This document shows, in pieces, positions 34,074 through 45,467 of a DNA stretch of 64,000 nt. Each line of letters opens with the position of its first letter. Position 1 is the first letter of the stretch. The stretch covers positions 1,736,001 to 1,800,000 of the forward strand of contig JAACJO010000009.1 in the NCBI GenBank assembly GCA_013368445.1, read 5' to 3'. The notes under the pieces are model-generated. The model had not been told where the DNA came from and did not search any database. It worked only from the letters and a program-made list of their open reading frames with translations. The translations under genes and the position numbers were made by a program. Source of the DNA: Leucocoprinus leucothites. Its lineage: Eukaryota > Basidiomycota > Agaricomycetes > Agaricales > Agaricaceae.

Positions 34074-35067
34074 TCATGGATCAGGACTTATAGTTGTGAT
34101 CCAATCATTATGTCTCAATATATTCCATGATATGTAGTATGACAATATATGATATCCTTAGAGTAATAGTTAGTTGGAATGACTCAGGATGATACCAGTT
34201 GTGAGTTTAGATGACTAGTAATGACAGTCATGAGTCAGAACAACTCAAAGACAGTCAGAATGATTATGATACAACAGTATGAGTCAATAGTATGTGATAT
34301 GTTATATGACTCATTACAGTAATACACTGGTCACATGTACACCATCATTCACCTGTACAGTAGTGATTCCTGCACCAATTTGAGGTATTCCTTCCAGTTT
34401 TTTTTTGCCTGGAGACATGGAATAAGTGAATCTAAGATTTCCAGCATAAATTTAGCAGTATTATACTCATTCATGAGCAGAAAACAGTGTTCTTTACATT
34501 TCTCATAACTGTACAAAATTGCATTCAGGTTTTGGTTACCCAGTAGTTCAAATTGTAGAGAAGAAGACAGCACTATGTTATGTATCATAGTTATGAGAAC
34601 AACTGTGAAAAATTTCAGAGTTTTCAGACATACAGACAATATTAAGGAGTGTAATCCCATTGAGGGACAATCCATAAAGGAAGAAATTGTGACTAAATGT
34701 GATAGCATATTACCTTTTTTGGTAATGACATCAGTATTTTGTAATGGTGTACAGCTGAGTCATAAACCTCAAAACAGTGCTGTCCCAACTATTCAATGTA
34801 CTGAGCCTCAAAAAGTGGAGCTCTCCCCACAGGAAGATGAGGATTCAAAGACAATACTATACAATATGTTCTTGTAAAATTATGGGTCAAAAAAACCAGA
34901 TTTAGGATAGATACAGGCCATATATCAATTGAGTGTACACATGAGTGGTGTATTACTGTAGACATTGTAGAAATGTATATAATGCATACTAGAATTAGTT
35001 ATTGAATAATGTTCTACCAATCTCCATTGTGTACAACTAAACAATTACAGTACAACTACTCATAATG
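34074..35067. other. Intergenic, nothing recognised
   Basis: AT-rich, CpG-poor sequence. An open frame on the minus strand (34349-34708, 119 codons) has no motif I can name and no supporting copy. Repeated ATGACTC-like words near 34180-34320 are not organised enough to call a tandem repeat. Confidence 0.4.
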
Positions 35068-35627
35068 CATATGACCTTAGTGCATAATTTTCATAATGCA
35101 TAGGATTTGGGCCGTTACCATATATGAACATAGGCATATTGCATAACGCATAATGCATAAGAATATTCGACCGTTATGCATTATTGTATGCCGGATTTAT
35201 GCCTTATTTTGGCAATTTGTTAAGGGTGTATAGAATATTTTACCCCATAAAGCTCAGAAAGTGCACAGGGTAGCTCCGAGGTCTCCCGTCTTCGTTTCAG
35301 ACCACAGCTGAAGCTTTGAAAGACCAGCAGCTAACCCAAAAACCTTGCCCCCAGGGCCATACAAACCACATGCTAAAGCAGCCAAACCTAAAAGACACGC
35401 TGATATATGGTGAGGCTCTTGTACTAAAGCAGCGCCTGCATCAGTATAGGAGCCACTTGTCAAAAGAGATGTTACAAAAAAGCAAAGCAGACGGCATTGA
35501 ACATGTTTCTTCAGACGGTAGATAATAGGAGTTGTCACGTTTGTCATAAGTTATTGTCACAGGTACTGTAACGAGCGTCTATTATGGTAGTGCATCAAGG
35601 TCATAATGCATAGAGTTTCTGGCATCC
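35068..35627. mobile_element. Possible non-autonomous DNA element with imperfect inverted ends
   Basis: The left end (ATGCATATGACCTTAGTGCAT) and the reverse complement of the right end (ATGCATTATGACCTTGATGC) align, and inside them GCCGTTACC faces CTCGTTACAG. The word TGCATAATG recurs in both orientations near each end, like subterminal repeats. No clear target duplication was found and no second copy is present. The interior is GC-richer and holds a 97-codon minus-strand frame of no known family. Confidence 0.3.
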
Positions 35628-35819
35628 CCAAGCTTATGCAGTATGAGAAAGTGTACTGTATCATCATCATTGCTTCACTCAAACTCAACATTCTACATGA
35701 CTGAACTCAACTACCATTCTACACCAATTACTTGCCTATACAACCAACAGAACTATTGTTCTTATGAAGTGAGTGTGTCATAGATTGCTCAGTCACTGTG
35801 CACTATGCTGTGTAGCAGC

Positions 35820-36515
35820 AATTACTGTTTCAACACATCACTCCCTTCTATTATAGCTATATCTTGTATGGAACCACTCCATATCCCATTTGTGGGTCAT
35901 GTAGATGTTTGTTATGTTGATAAAACAGGAATAATTACTGCCAAGAACCTCATCCTTGAGGGCATCACTGGTGTTGAGTAAGCCCTTCATAAATGGGTCC
36001 CAGGGTTTAGGCTAATACTAGAACTCCAGTACTTCTGATTAGAAGAAACTCATGAATGTGAAAGAGGTCTTGAGGGAGTCCACATTGTGTCTTGCAGCTG
36101 CACATGCCTTGGTGAAACTGGATGATGGAACAACCATTGGAAATCCAATGGAGAAGACAAGCTTGGATGCTCTGGAATGGTCCCTCACTGAAGGTTGGCT
36201 CTCTTATTGTTATCACTGATCCACATATACTTATGTGGTGTGCAGGGGATACCATTACAGACTCAACCCACTGGAATCAAGCTTCAAATTCACATTCATT
36301 GTTGATTCCAGTTCTCATCCACTCTTAAACAGATGTCTGTGGTCTCAATGTTACCAAATGGCAGATCTCTTGTTGTGGTACAAGGTGCCCCTGAGACAAT
36401 TAAGTAGTTCTTGGATGCTGTGCCTGTGGGTTATGATGATACATATAAGTGGCATATGAGGAAGGGAAGCTGAGTGTTGGCTTTGGCTGTGAAAGAAGGG
36501 GAGCCCACTCTCAAA
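35820..36515 (+). pseudogene. Fragment of a P5A-type cation/helix-transporting ATPase (Spf1-like)
   Basis: Translated pieces match the middle of fungal Spf1-type P5A ATPases, ER membrane proteins that remove misinserted helices. They include NTSL, EPLHIPFVGHVDVC, the phosphorylation motif as DKTGIIT (35919 onward; normally DKTGTLT), the segment ESTLCLAAAHALVKLDDGTT followed by NPMEKTSLDALEWSL (about 36080-36190), and QFSSTLKQMSVVSMLPNGRS, QGAPETIK and GYDDTYKW (about 36310-36455). Stops follow VE, STLK-proximal and IK, and the reading frame changes at least twice. Only about 230 of roughly 1200 residues are present. It is CpG-depleted like the transposons, so it is an old relic, and it ends where Gypsy-C gag begins. 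Confidence 0.7.
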
Positions 36516-36519
36516 AGCC

Positions 36520-37560
36520 TAAGCAGTCCTTATTAAAGCCTATTCCTCCTGAGAGATACAATGGGACTCCTGATCCCCAGCTTTTCCACCATTTCATGAC
36601 ACAAGCAACTGATTATGTTCATGATGTCAATGCTCCCCAATGTTACTATTGTTGCTACTTTCTAAAGGGTAAGGCCTACACTTTCTATACACATGAGGTA
36701 TCCTTAAACCTGAAGCAATGGAACTTTGAGAAATTCTTCACTGAGCTCTTTAACTTCTGCTTCCCAGAAAATTTCAAGGCACTGCAGAGGCAGAAACTAG
36801 AGAATTGCAGACAAGGGAATTGCTCTGTCAAGGAGTATGCCTCTCAGCTAAATGAGATATTCACTAAAAGATCAAAAGTACATAAGTTGTGGAACAGGTT
36901 CCAGTTCAAGACCCAAAAGGCCCTGTGGAAGGAAAAGTTAAACCCCGAAAAATCTTGGTGCAAAACAGTCCTACATACTGCAGACTCATTGCATGAGATT
37001 GCAGACATGATAGTGGACAATGGAATTACTCACCAAAATAGACACTCAAGTAATCAAAACCACCATAACTACCAATCACAGAACCAATGCACTCCATCAG
37101 GGTACCATGAAAGATATGCCAGTTCTAGCCAATAAACAATGTTGAATTCAAATGAGGGAGTACTCAGCATAGGAGGAGTAGGGAAAGACCTCAATGTACC
37201 TTTGGATGAAAGACAAACCATGCTCCTGGTTTCAACTCCAATCAACATAGGCTCCTGCGTGAGTGCACCCCCCCCCCCCCCCAAGACCGAAATCATCGTT
37301 TCAATGGCCAAAGCAGAAGCCATGGGAGCAGCCGATGTGATCAACCTCAATGCAATCAGGCAGAGTATGAATGTCAACGTGCTGAAAACCATTGTTACAA
37401 CTGTGGAGATGAAGGACATGTCTCACAGCAGTGTTCTAAGCGTAATCAAGCCACATCTTCAGCTGGAAGTAGTCGTCCCCCTGGTATACCTAGTCATAAT
37501 ATTGGGTTATCAGCCATACAACCAGCCGAAATTTTATGAGACCTTGCTGAGACAACAGAA
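36520..37560 (+). pseudogene. Gypsy-C gag
   Basis: The capsid part reads KPIPPERYNGTPDPQLFHHF, then FLKGKAYTFYTHEVSLN and KEYASQLNEIF up to a stop at 37133-37135. A 15-base C run at 37268-37282 lies in the linker. After it the conserved frame changes, and a knuckle CYNCGDEGHVSQQC (CX2CX4HX4C) is read at about 37393-37434. The open frame that begins upstream at 36449 joins ATPase-derived codons read out of frame to Gag and is not a natural start. Confidence 0.75.
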
Positions 37561-38747
37561 GACTTGAGCATAATAAACATCAGTATCTTGGATGCGGGCG
37601 GTGATGATGCAGTACCTAATGACTACGTAACACTCTTCAGTGGTTCAGGATTGGACAATGGCGAAACAGAATATTTTTCAGCAATTGAAGATGAAGGACT
37701 GTTAAATGAATTGGAACATACCTTGACTTATCACTCTCAGACAAACAAAGAGAGGATAGACTTGAACAACAAGATTGGTAACGTCTTCTCATGGCTCGAG
37801 CAACGCAAAGCTGCAGCTGAGATTAATTGCATCTCAATGAATGAAAAGCTATCTTACCTACCAGGCTTTTATGGAGCTGTGGAAAGCTTGTACAGGAACC
37901 AGGCAAAGCAGACTATGTATATTCATAAGCTGCGTGGAACCAGGATATACACGGAAATGGGAGACATACTCAGAGCTAAGCTGTTGATTTCCCTCGCTTA
38001 TTACTCCATGTATATCAAGTGTAGAGGATCGAGACCACGACATCATAAGAGGTACGATTATGAAGAATTATCACAAAGATTCTTGGTGAAATAAAAAAGG
38101 CAAAGATCGATACGAAACAAAGGACGATTTGACTAGGTTCACCTTGAAGATGAAGGCTAGACATATGCGGGAATAGCATCCCTGTATCATAGCCAGATAC
38201 TTCTTGACGCGCTTGTCTGCAGCAAAACAGAAATCTGTTGACGCCTGGTGTGCGGACAGCATGCTATGGAAACATGAGAGATTGTGGTGGTCTGATGATC
38301 GAGCCGAACTAGCGGCTGGGTTGATGAACTCATGCTACAGTTTAATATATGATAAGCATATGACAGTCAGTACTGGGAACCCACCTAGATTCTTCGCTGA
38401 AAAGTATGCGGAGTCTGAATAACTAGTGATCAACAACATGACGAGGCTAATGTTCCCACTTGAGCATAAGCTCCTAGAAAACCCTAAGTTCAATCCAGTG
38501 GGATACATAAACGACTCACCCAATACGACTTGGGCAATAGTCCTGGTGCAATAGATCCAATAGACCTGCCGAACTCCTTCATGGGGGATCCACCTCCTCC
38601 ATACACACCTGAGGACCATTTATTCAATGGGCACCCCTTTGTGGGACGTTTTTGGCACAAAGAAGTACCAGATTTGCAATACGTGGACAATGGATGGGAC
38701 AGTGAAGAATCTGATAGCGATTTCTCTGACGATGAGGTTAGTGTTGT
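37561..38747 (+). pseudogene. Gypsy-C gag-pol linker region
   Basis: A frame of 176 codons (37564-38094) continues after the knuckle, with an Asp/Glu-rich start and no known domain. It is followed by shorter frames (38204-38422 and 38530-38787), the latter Pro-rich (DPPPPYTPEDH) and acidic (DSEESDSDFSDDE). In Gypsy relatives such a spacer separates the knuckle from protease. Stops at 38092 and 38420 break it. Confidence 0.5.
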
Positions 38748-41700
38748 TTGCCGTTGCCCAAGTACCAATGGGTACTTACCCTGCTGAGGAGGAATTCATC
38801 TGGCCGGCGAGACGCCGTCCAGTCTGTCACCCGACCCCTGGTCATTGCTGTGAAAATCAACGGGTACCCGACTCGTGCTCTTTTGGGTTCAGGATCACTT
38901 GGCGACTTCATGTCGAGCAACCTTACTCAGCAATTTGTTGTGAAGAAGATCGAGTTAGCGACACCCGTCAATGTTCAGATGGCAGTACAAGGATCTCACA
39001 CCCAAGTAAATTTCGGTACAAAAGTGGATTTACAATACTAGGAAATTCGGGAGGACAGATATTTCGATATTATAAACCTTTCGAACTACGACTTGATCTT
39101 AGGGATGCCATTCTTGTTCCAACATCAAGTCTCTGTCTCATCGGACCCTCCCGCAGTAGTTGTCGGGAGCGTGCACTCTAAGCCAATGATGGGTGAGCGT
39201 GTTACTAAATTATCTTCGCAACATCTGTCAGTCTATGAGAAGAATATTGACGAAGTTTGTAAAATGCTCACCAATTATGCACAGAAGATATGTGGAAAAG
39301 GCGATGGATACACCACTTCCCCCCTGCGTAAGATAACCCACGAGATTCCTCTCATAGTCCCACACAAACCTTATTCCTGGCGGGCATCTAATTGCCCAGA
39401 TAAGTTATTGAATGGAAAGAACGCCTACATCAAATCTGGACATTGGGAATTGCGCCCCGCACGAAATGCTGTTCCTATACTGTTGATTCCGAAACCTGGA
39501 CGGCCTGATAAGCCACCCAAGCTGTGGACAGTCATTGACCCGAGGGAACGAAATCAGAATACGAGGAAGTTATCCTCACCACTGCCAGATATAGATGGCA
39601 TGCTCAGACGTTTTGCGAACGTGAGATACCAGTCAATGATTGACCTGTCTGATGCTTATGAGCAGATCCGTATCAGGCCTGAGCATGTTGAGTGGACCGC
39701 GATAAACACTCCTAGCGGCACGATGGTAAGCCATGTGATGCAGCAAGGAGACTGCAATGCATCAGCGACCTTTCAGATGATAATAGCGAGAATTTTCGAA
39801 TCTTACCTTGGGAAAGACCTGGACAATTTACTGGATGACCTGCTAATGGGTGCCTCGACGCTCCAGCGACATGTAGATACATGCATCACGGCAAAAAACC
39901 TATCGGAGGGAAATCATTTTTGGGTTAATCCTAAGCTCCACTTTCTGGAGAGGGAATTCAACGTACTAGGCTGTGTTGTGAACGATGATGGTATTAAGAT
40001 AGATCCCCACAAAGTCGATGCTCTCGCAAGATGGAAGACACCCATGAATCGTGATCTTCTGCGTGGGTTCCTCAGCTCGACAGGTTATCTTGCAGACGAT
40101 ATCGATCATGTTCGAATCCCTATGGGGATCCTGCACGAGTTAACGGGGAGTACAGTGCCATTTTGTTGGGAATATACGCACCAAAGGGCTTTCCAGGAAA
40201 TAAAAGATCGTGCGGTTGTGTGCAAGAACCACCGTTGCAAGCCCTTGGACTACAGCGAAGGAGCCCCGCCCATAACATGCTCATGGGCGGCTGCCTGACT
40301 GGCATAGCCGGTGTGATCAGCCAAGGAGAAGAGTGGAAGGAGGGGCGTGTAGCTGCCTTCTTCTCTGCCAAGCTCAAACCGGCTCAGCAGAACTATCCAG
40401 TCCATGAAATAGAGCTCCTAGCGGGATATGAGACGACGCTGCGCCGTAGAAATATCCTTTACGGCACTCACTTCAGGTGGTACACGGACCACAAGGGGCT
40501 GATCCATCTTTTGAAACAACAAAACCTGTCAGGACGACAAGCCCGCTGGTTAGAGAAAATGGGGGAATTTTCTTTTGAAGTGATATATGTGCCTGGAACG
40601 GAGAATATACTCTCTGACGCCCTCTCTTGTCTCTACTCGAACGATGGGCCGGGTACCATGCGTGCACTGAGCGAATATACGTATCATGACATTGTGGATG
40701 TCGAATGTGTGCCTCGCAGCCTCATCACAATGCCGTTGCTTGTTGGCTTGGAGGGCGAGGCAGAACTGTTGGCGTTGATGTGTAGTCAGGTTCGAGGGAC
40801 ATATACCGATAATCTCATTCCCCGAGGTGAACGAATGGAGGGTGTGGGTACCGAGGAATCTGACAGCAAAGACATCGCAAGCTGTGCCATACATAAGGAA
40901 GACACAGACAAGAAAGAAAACAAAAGACTTACCATTAGGATACCAGCTAGGACACGTGGAGGAAAAAGCAGTAGCAGACTGAAAATACGACTCCCTGCTA
41001 CAAGGCAGAGGACAGAGGACAACGACATTAACACAGAGGAGAACCAGTCTTGCGCTGACGTCACACGAACAATCAACGATAATAATAGACTCACCGACCT
41101 CGAAACAAATAACGATACACAAGCCGACACAATGCCTCCAACTAGGCAGTAGAACCCACATCACTCGCTGATATCCTCAACGGAGGGTGTAAACGTATGC
41201 CTGTACCACGAAATCTAGCACAGCCTATCCACAGACAGTCTCTTTAAAGACGTAACCGCCAAACCGAAGGAATACCGGGACTTCGTGATCAAGGACGGAC
41301 TTGTGTATCTCAAGGAGAATGGTGCCGAACTTTTATGCATACCGGATGCTAAAGTCAATGGCCGGCATTTGAGGGAAATTATCATTTCAGAGGCTCACTC
41401 CATGCTTGCTCACCTAGGTTCTAGGAAGACCCTAATGTATCTAAGGGATCATTTCTGGTGGAAAGACGTAACAAAGGATGTGACGAAATATTGTGAGTCC
41501 TGTATGACCTGTATGCATAGCAAACCTTCGAGCCATAAGCCGTACGGTCTGTTGAATCCCCTGCAGGTGTCCACATATCCATGGGAAAACATAGGCGTCG
41601 ATTTCATTGGTCCCTTGCCGGAATCACGCGACCGCGACGCATCGTACGACGCCATCACAGCTGTCATTGACCGCCTGACCGATATGGTACATCTTGTACC

Positions 41701-42539
41701 CAGTCGACAAAACCATAATGCTAAGCAAGTGGCCGAACTTGTGTTCAGTGAGGTTTACCGTCTCCATAGACTCCCAAAATCCATTGTGAGTGACAGAGAT
41801 ACCTTGTTCACTAGCGCTTTTTGGCAGCACTTCATAGGGATTAAGCTCAAAATGTCTAGCGCATACGACCCCGAATCCGATGGCTCGACCTAACGCGCGA
41901 TCCGCTCCGTGAATCAATCACTCCGAGTTAGCGTACTGTACGTTTCATAAATCGAACAACAAAGGGGGGGGGGGTGACAAAGAAATTGTGCCTCCGGCGA
42001 ACAACAGACCCAACCCGAGCGCGACACTCGAGCAGCTGTCAACTGGACCCGAGCGTTTGAGGTGACGCAGCACCATCAGACGGCTTAGGTTCTGGCAGGG
42101 CGATATCTCAGTGGATAGTCCAGTTTTCAGATTATCGCTCGAAAACCGTAGTATCTCCCTCACAGCGAAACCGGGTTTCTCGATTACCCGCTATAGGGTT
42201 TGGGATCGATGCTGCACGCTCAGAAGTCACCGGCTATGTGCCTTTCTTTCTCAACTACGGCTGTATCCCTCGCACATTTATTTGGAACGATCCGTCCAAA
42301 GAAGAATATCCCGGGGTACGTGCCTTCGCTCTCGAGATGAAGAATGCTATAATGACTCAATGAGCGCCCATGATGGTATCATCGCTCATTGGGTAAAAGA
42401 AATCCGAACTGCTAACCAACGCCGCATACCTTCTCCTTTCACCGAAGGGGATCTGGTCTATATTTCTACCAAAAACATGTCTTTCCCAAAGGGACTGGCC
42501 CGCAACTTGTCCCGAAGTACATCGGACCATATCACATAA
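38748..42539 (+). pseudogene. Gypsy-C pol: protease, RT, RNase H, integrase
   Basis: The protease region has ALLGSGSLGDF, with Gly in place of the catalytic Asp (about 38884), followed by YDLILGMPFLF. RT (39093-40270) has motif A MIDLSDAYEQIRI and motif C NLLDDLLM with both Asp. RNase H starts with a frame change near 40280, and its first catalytic Asp is not visible (GGCLTGIAG where TDASLTG is usual). HEIELLAGYE and TDHKGLIHLL are present. Integrase (41285-41893) has HLGSRKTLMYLRDHFWW, CMTC, VDFIGPLPES, VSDRDTLFTS and the DGST segment ending in a stop. About 210 unrelated bases at 41936-42145 then interrupt before LPAIGFGIDAARSE resumes. Confidence 0.8.
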
Positions 42540-43440
42540 CCGGACTTCGCTGGTCGCACTTTGTCTTCAGCGCCCTAATGGAAGTCTGGACGTGGATCGA
42601 ACCCTCAGCCTTACCAACCAGGCTGCGGGGAGTCTTATGGCTGACCCTTCTTCTTCAGACCCTCATGACGACTCCCGTCACACTCGACGACCCTACCAAG
42701 GATATCGTCGCGAGGATCGCCGCCACCAACCTTACCCTCGTGGCCCTCGGCAAACCTCTACCCAACCTCTCCTCATCAACGCTCTTCCCACCGAAGATCG
42801 TGCTCAGGTTCTCGAGGTTACTAGCTCCAACTCTCCCGCGCCCAACGTCCCGACTGGGTCTGGTGATGTTCATTCAGAACTCACCCCTAATCCCACCGAG
42901 ACTACTAGCGTACTCCCCATGTCACACCTACACCAACCGACAACTTGTCTACAGCCCCTACTCCAACTACCATCACTCCTGCACAAGCCCTAGCCCAATC
43001 GATTAATGATGCCGCGAACTCCTCTCCAGCTGTTGACATCCCCAATCGAGCGGTTGCGACTATCAATCCTCAGCAGCTGTCTATTCCACTCGAAGTCGGA
43101 TCTTCATGCCATCTTCCTTCACCATCTGGCTCGAGACGCCTGCCACTTGATATCCACTTCACCCGCGGGGCTGCTGCATCCAAGAACAAGGAGCCGAAGG
43201 GCAAAGCCAAGGCAGTAGAGCAGACCGAAGCATCCGAGGATGTCGACATGGCAGACCCATCCGAAGAGTTGGTTGGCTTCATACGAAACAAGACCCTTGG
43301 GCGTACTCTGGCGAACAAAAGGTGTTACTCGTCCCGACGCACCAAATCTTTATCTTTCAGTTCTTTTTCCTATTGTTCTCTCTATGGTCTATTTCTCCTG
43401 TCTCATCTTTATGCACTTAATTAATGTACCTTGTGTACTG
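42540..43440 (+). other. Gypsy-C pol C-terminus and tail ORF
   Basis: The frame beginning at about 42592 contains PHDDSRHTRRPYQ, resembling the NDDRLFPGRPYQ tail that follows Gypsy integrases. It continues Ser/Pro-rich to 42993. An overlapping frame (42945-43424) has a Lys/Glu-rich segment (KNKEPKGKAKAVEQTEASE). No domain is recognised. It may be the end of pol or a separate small ORF. Confidence 0.4.
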
Positions 43441-43479
43441 AAAAGAACGTCCTCTCTTGGATGACATTCGGAGGGCGTA

Positions 43480-43647
43480 TGTAGGGATTTATTTCGACAT
43501 TACCCCACTTGATCTATCTCTCCTATTTCTTTCTTTTATATTCTTTACTATTATTTGTTCTGACAAACATACCTCCTGCATATAAGGCTGATTCCTGTAT
43601 TTTCGTACTATAGACTCATTCTAAATATGATACCGTGAACGGTCACT
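43480..43647 (+). repeat. Candidate short Gypsy-C 3' LTR
   Basis: After a purine-rich GGAGGGCG the sequence TGTAGGGATTT begins, and it could end at CGGTCA, with a TATA-like ATATAAGG inside. No upstream partner was found, so this is a positional guess only. Confidence 0.25.
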
Positions 43648-43873
43648 TGTCGTGTGTCTGAGTTTCATGTGCTCCGACAACGATACACATCACTCTCGCG
43701 CCACTCCCCCAGGCCAGCAGCTTCAACGCAGCAGCAGGGATGTGGGCTGGGAATCGCACAGATGCTTCTGCCAACAGGACGTTGCCAATGAGCATCATGA
43801 AAGCTGATGATTTGATTTGATACGAATCTAAAGGGACACAAAGCAAGCCAACTGGCGTAGTAGGGGGTAGTGG

Positions 43874-45467
43874 TCATAGATAATAGTACGAGCAAAGCTG
43901 AGTGGCGTTAGCGGAGGGCACGTCGCTCCTGGGCAAAAGTTCCCCAAGCGTCGTAAACATCTTGACGCTCTCCCTCCACCTCTGCTCTTGCTCAGCCCGG
44001 TCCTCCTCAAGGTCCGCTTCATTGGCCTGTGCCCTCCAGTCCTTCTCTGACATGAAACCGCGGTATACCCAGCGATACAGCCCCCCAGCAGCGTATTGAA
44101 TGGTAGAGAAGCGGGTCTCACCAGCCGCTATTGACGTGTTGGAGTGGCGAATCAAAGCGGATGGAATCAAAGCCGTGGCTCCTGGAGGAAAGTCGATGAC
44201 TAGCCCGAAGTCCCACAGGACCAGGTGGCCTCCGGTAGAAGGGTCGAAGGAGCCGACGGGTGTGATTGAGCACCACGACTGCGCGAGGTTTCCTTCATCC
44301 GTGTGAGGGAACGAAATCGACTGCTTTCCGAGGTTGAGGGAGCGGCATGGGAACACGCCGATGGCAGAGTCGTAGGGACGGCGGAGCTTGTTTCGATTGT
44401 CCGCTGCAGAATCGTAGTGGGCCCGCAGTTTCTCCACTGTGCTTTCCATATATTCATAGTTTCGTTGGCTATATGCGTGAAAACCACCTGGTGAGATGAG
44501 GTCAGTCAGCCAGGCTTTCATAAGGACGGGCTTAGCCCCGAAGACGCACAGCTCCCAAACTTGCATATGCGCTGGACGGACTTCTCTTGCATAAGCCCAT
44601 CTAAGATGGCGGTCTTTTTGGCGCTGTGGCTGAGGTGTTTAGGCTCCTGCAAAGAAGTCAGGGCGGAAGAAGCTAGTTCTGCAAAGGCCTTTACCTCCTG
44701 GCCACCCCCAAAAGATATCCCGTGCGCCACTGCTGGGAAATCCCCCCGCCGTTGACTGAGCTCTTTTTTTGAGTAGCTCAGCTTTGAAGCGACCGTTTGA
44801 AAGGCTTCGTACGCAGCGTCGTGGACCTTCTTCCACCCTTCAGAGTCCCTTGGTTGGCCAAGAAGGACGCCGATGACGCGCTTCTTTCTGTCAAGGAGCA
44901 GGTGCGTCGTGCTGGGTATTCAGTTAGAAGACTGCAGTTTCAACACGAAGGGGGAGCTCACCGGCCACCCCATGGGAAATGAGTGAGCCCCAAGTCTTCA
45001 ACGAGCTCCCCTTTTGTAAATTGTCGGCGAGGCAGACCCTCCGCGCGCCTTCCTATCCACGCGGGCTTCGAGACAGGGACATCGCTCTCTGCATTTAGAT
45101 CCAGCAGCAGCAGGTTCTTGGTTGCTTCTAGCCGTCGCCTTTTAGTGACGTGCTTAAGCTTAGTTGGCTCAGCTGCCTGGGCGTCTTCCCGCTTCTTGCG
45201 CCGCCTCTTTGCGGAGCGCTCCTTTTGTTTTCGAGCCTTGTTAGAGAGAGGTGTGTGAGGAGTTGCAAGCAGCAGCTGTGAGCTCGAGGGGCCTTGCTCT
45301 GCGGCTTTGAGGGCAGCTGAAGGCGTTTCTGCCGGCGCGGCGCCGTCTGTCTCTGAGTCTTCGTAGTCGGTTAGTGGGCCTTCAAAAACATCGCTTAAGA
45401 GCTTTTCGCGCAGGTAGTCTTCGATGGATACGGATGTCCCTACAAAGGACGCCCCTAGCGGCGGCAT
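43874..45467 (-). CDS. Fungal TET/JBP-like 2-oxoglutarate/Fe(II) dioxygenase
   Basis: TET/JBP enzymes oxidise modified pyrimidines (5-methylcytosine or thymine) in nuclear DNA. Spliced model: exons 45467-44962, 44911-44695, 44646-44550 and 44487-43874. Introns are 50, 48 and 62 bp, all GT-AG, giving 477 codons plus TGA with the frame kept throughout. The N-terminus is Ser/Lys-rich with a basic KRRRKK patch, followed by a SKPAWIG segment and DRKKRVIGVLLGQPRDSEGW typical of the fungal family. The catalytic fold shows H335-T-D337, GGHLVLWDFGLVIDFPPGA, distal H388 (RHSN) and R399 (ETRFS) for 2-oxoglutarate. The 48-bp intron is in frame and stop-free, so retention would add 16 residues. An upstream exon starting at 45799 (MPQEPPSIPGSTHRVV) is possible. 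Substrate is not known. Confidence 0.8.

Larger units (their letters stand above)
36520..43480 (+). mobile_element. Gypsy-C, Ty3/Gypsy retrotransposon, 5' end missing
   Basis: Gag, protease, RT, RNase H and integrase occur in order on the plus strand. No 5' LTR is recognisable: the gag reading begins directly after the ATPase fragment. A short candidate 3' LTR follows at 43480. Unlike the other elements, the part after about 37.28 kb is rich in CpG, whereas the part before it is CpG-poor. No other copy lies in the window. Confidence 0.8.

Noticed and set aside
34349..34708. 119-codon minus-strand frame as a gene
   Set aside because: No recognised motif and no supporting copy. It lies in a CpG-poor non-coding stretch. 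A faint resemblance of one segment to helical-repeat proteins was too weak to report.
36449..36519. Start of Gypsy-C gag at 36449
   Set aside because: These codons come from the P5A ATPase fragment read out of frame. Gag similarity begins at about 36520.
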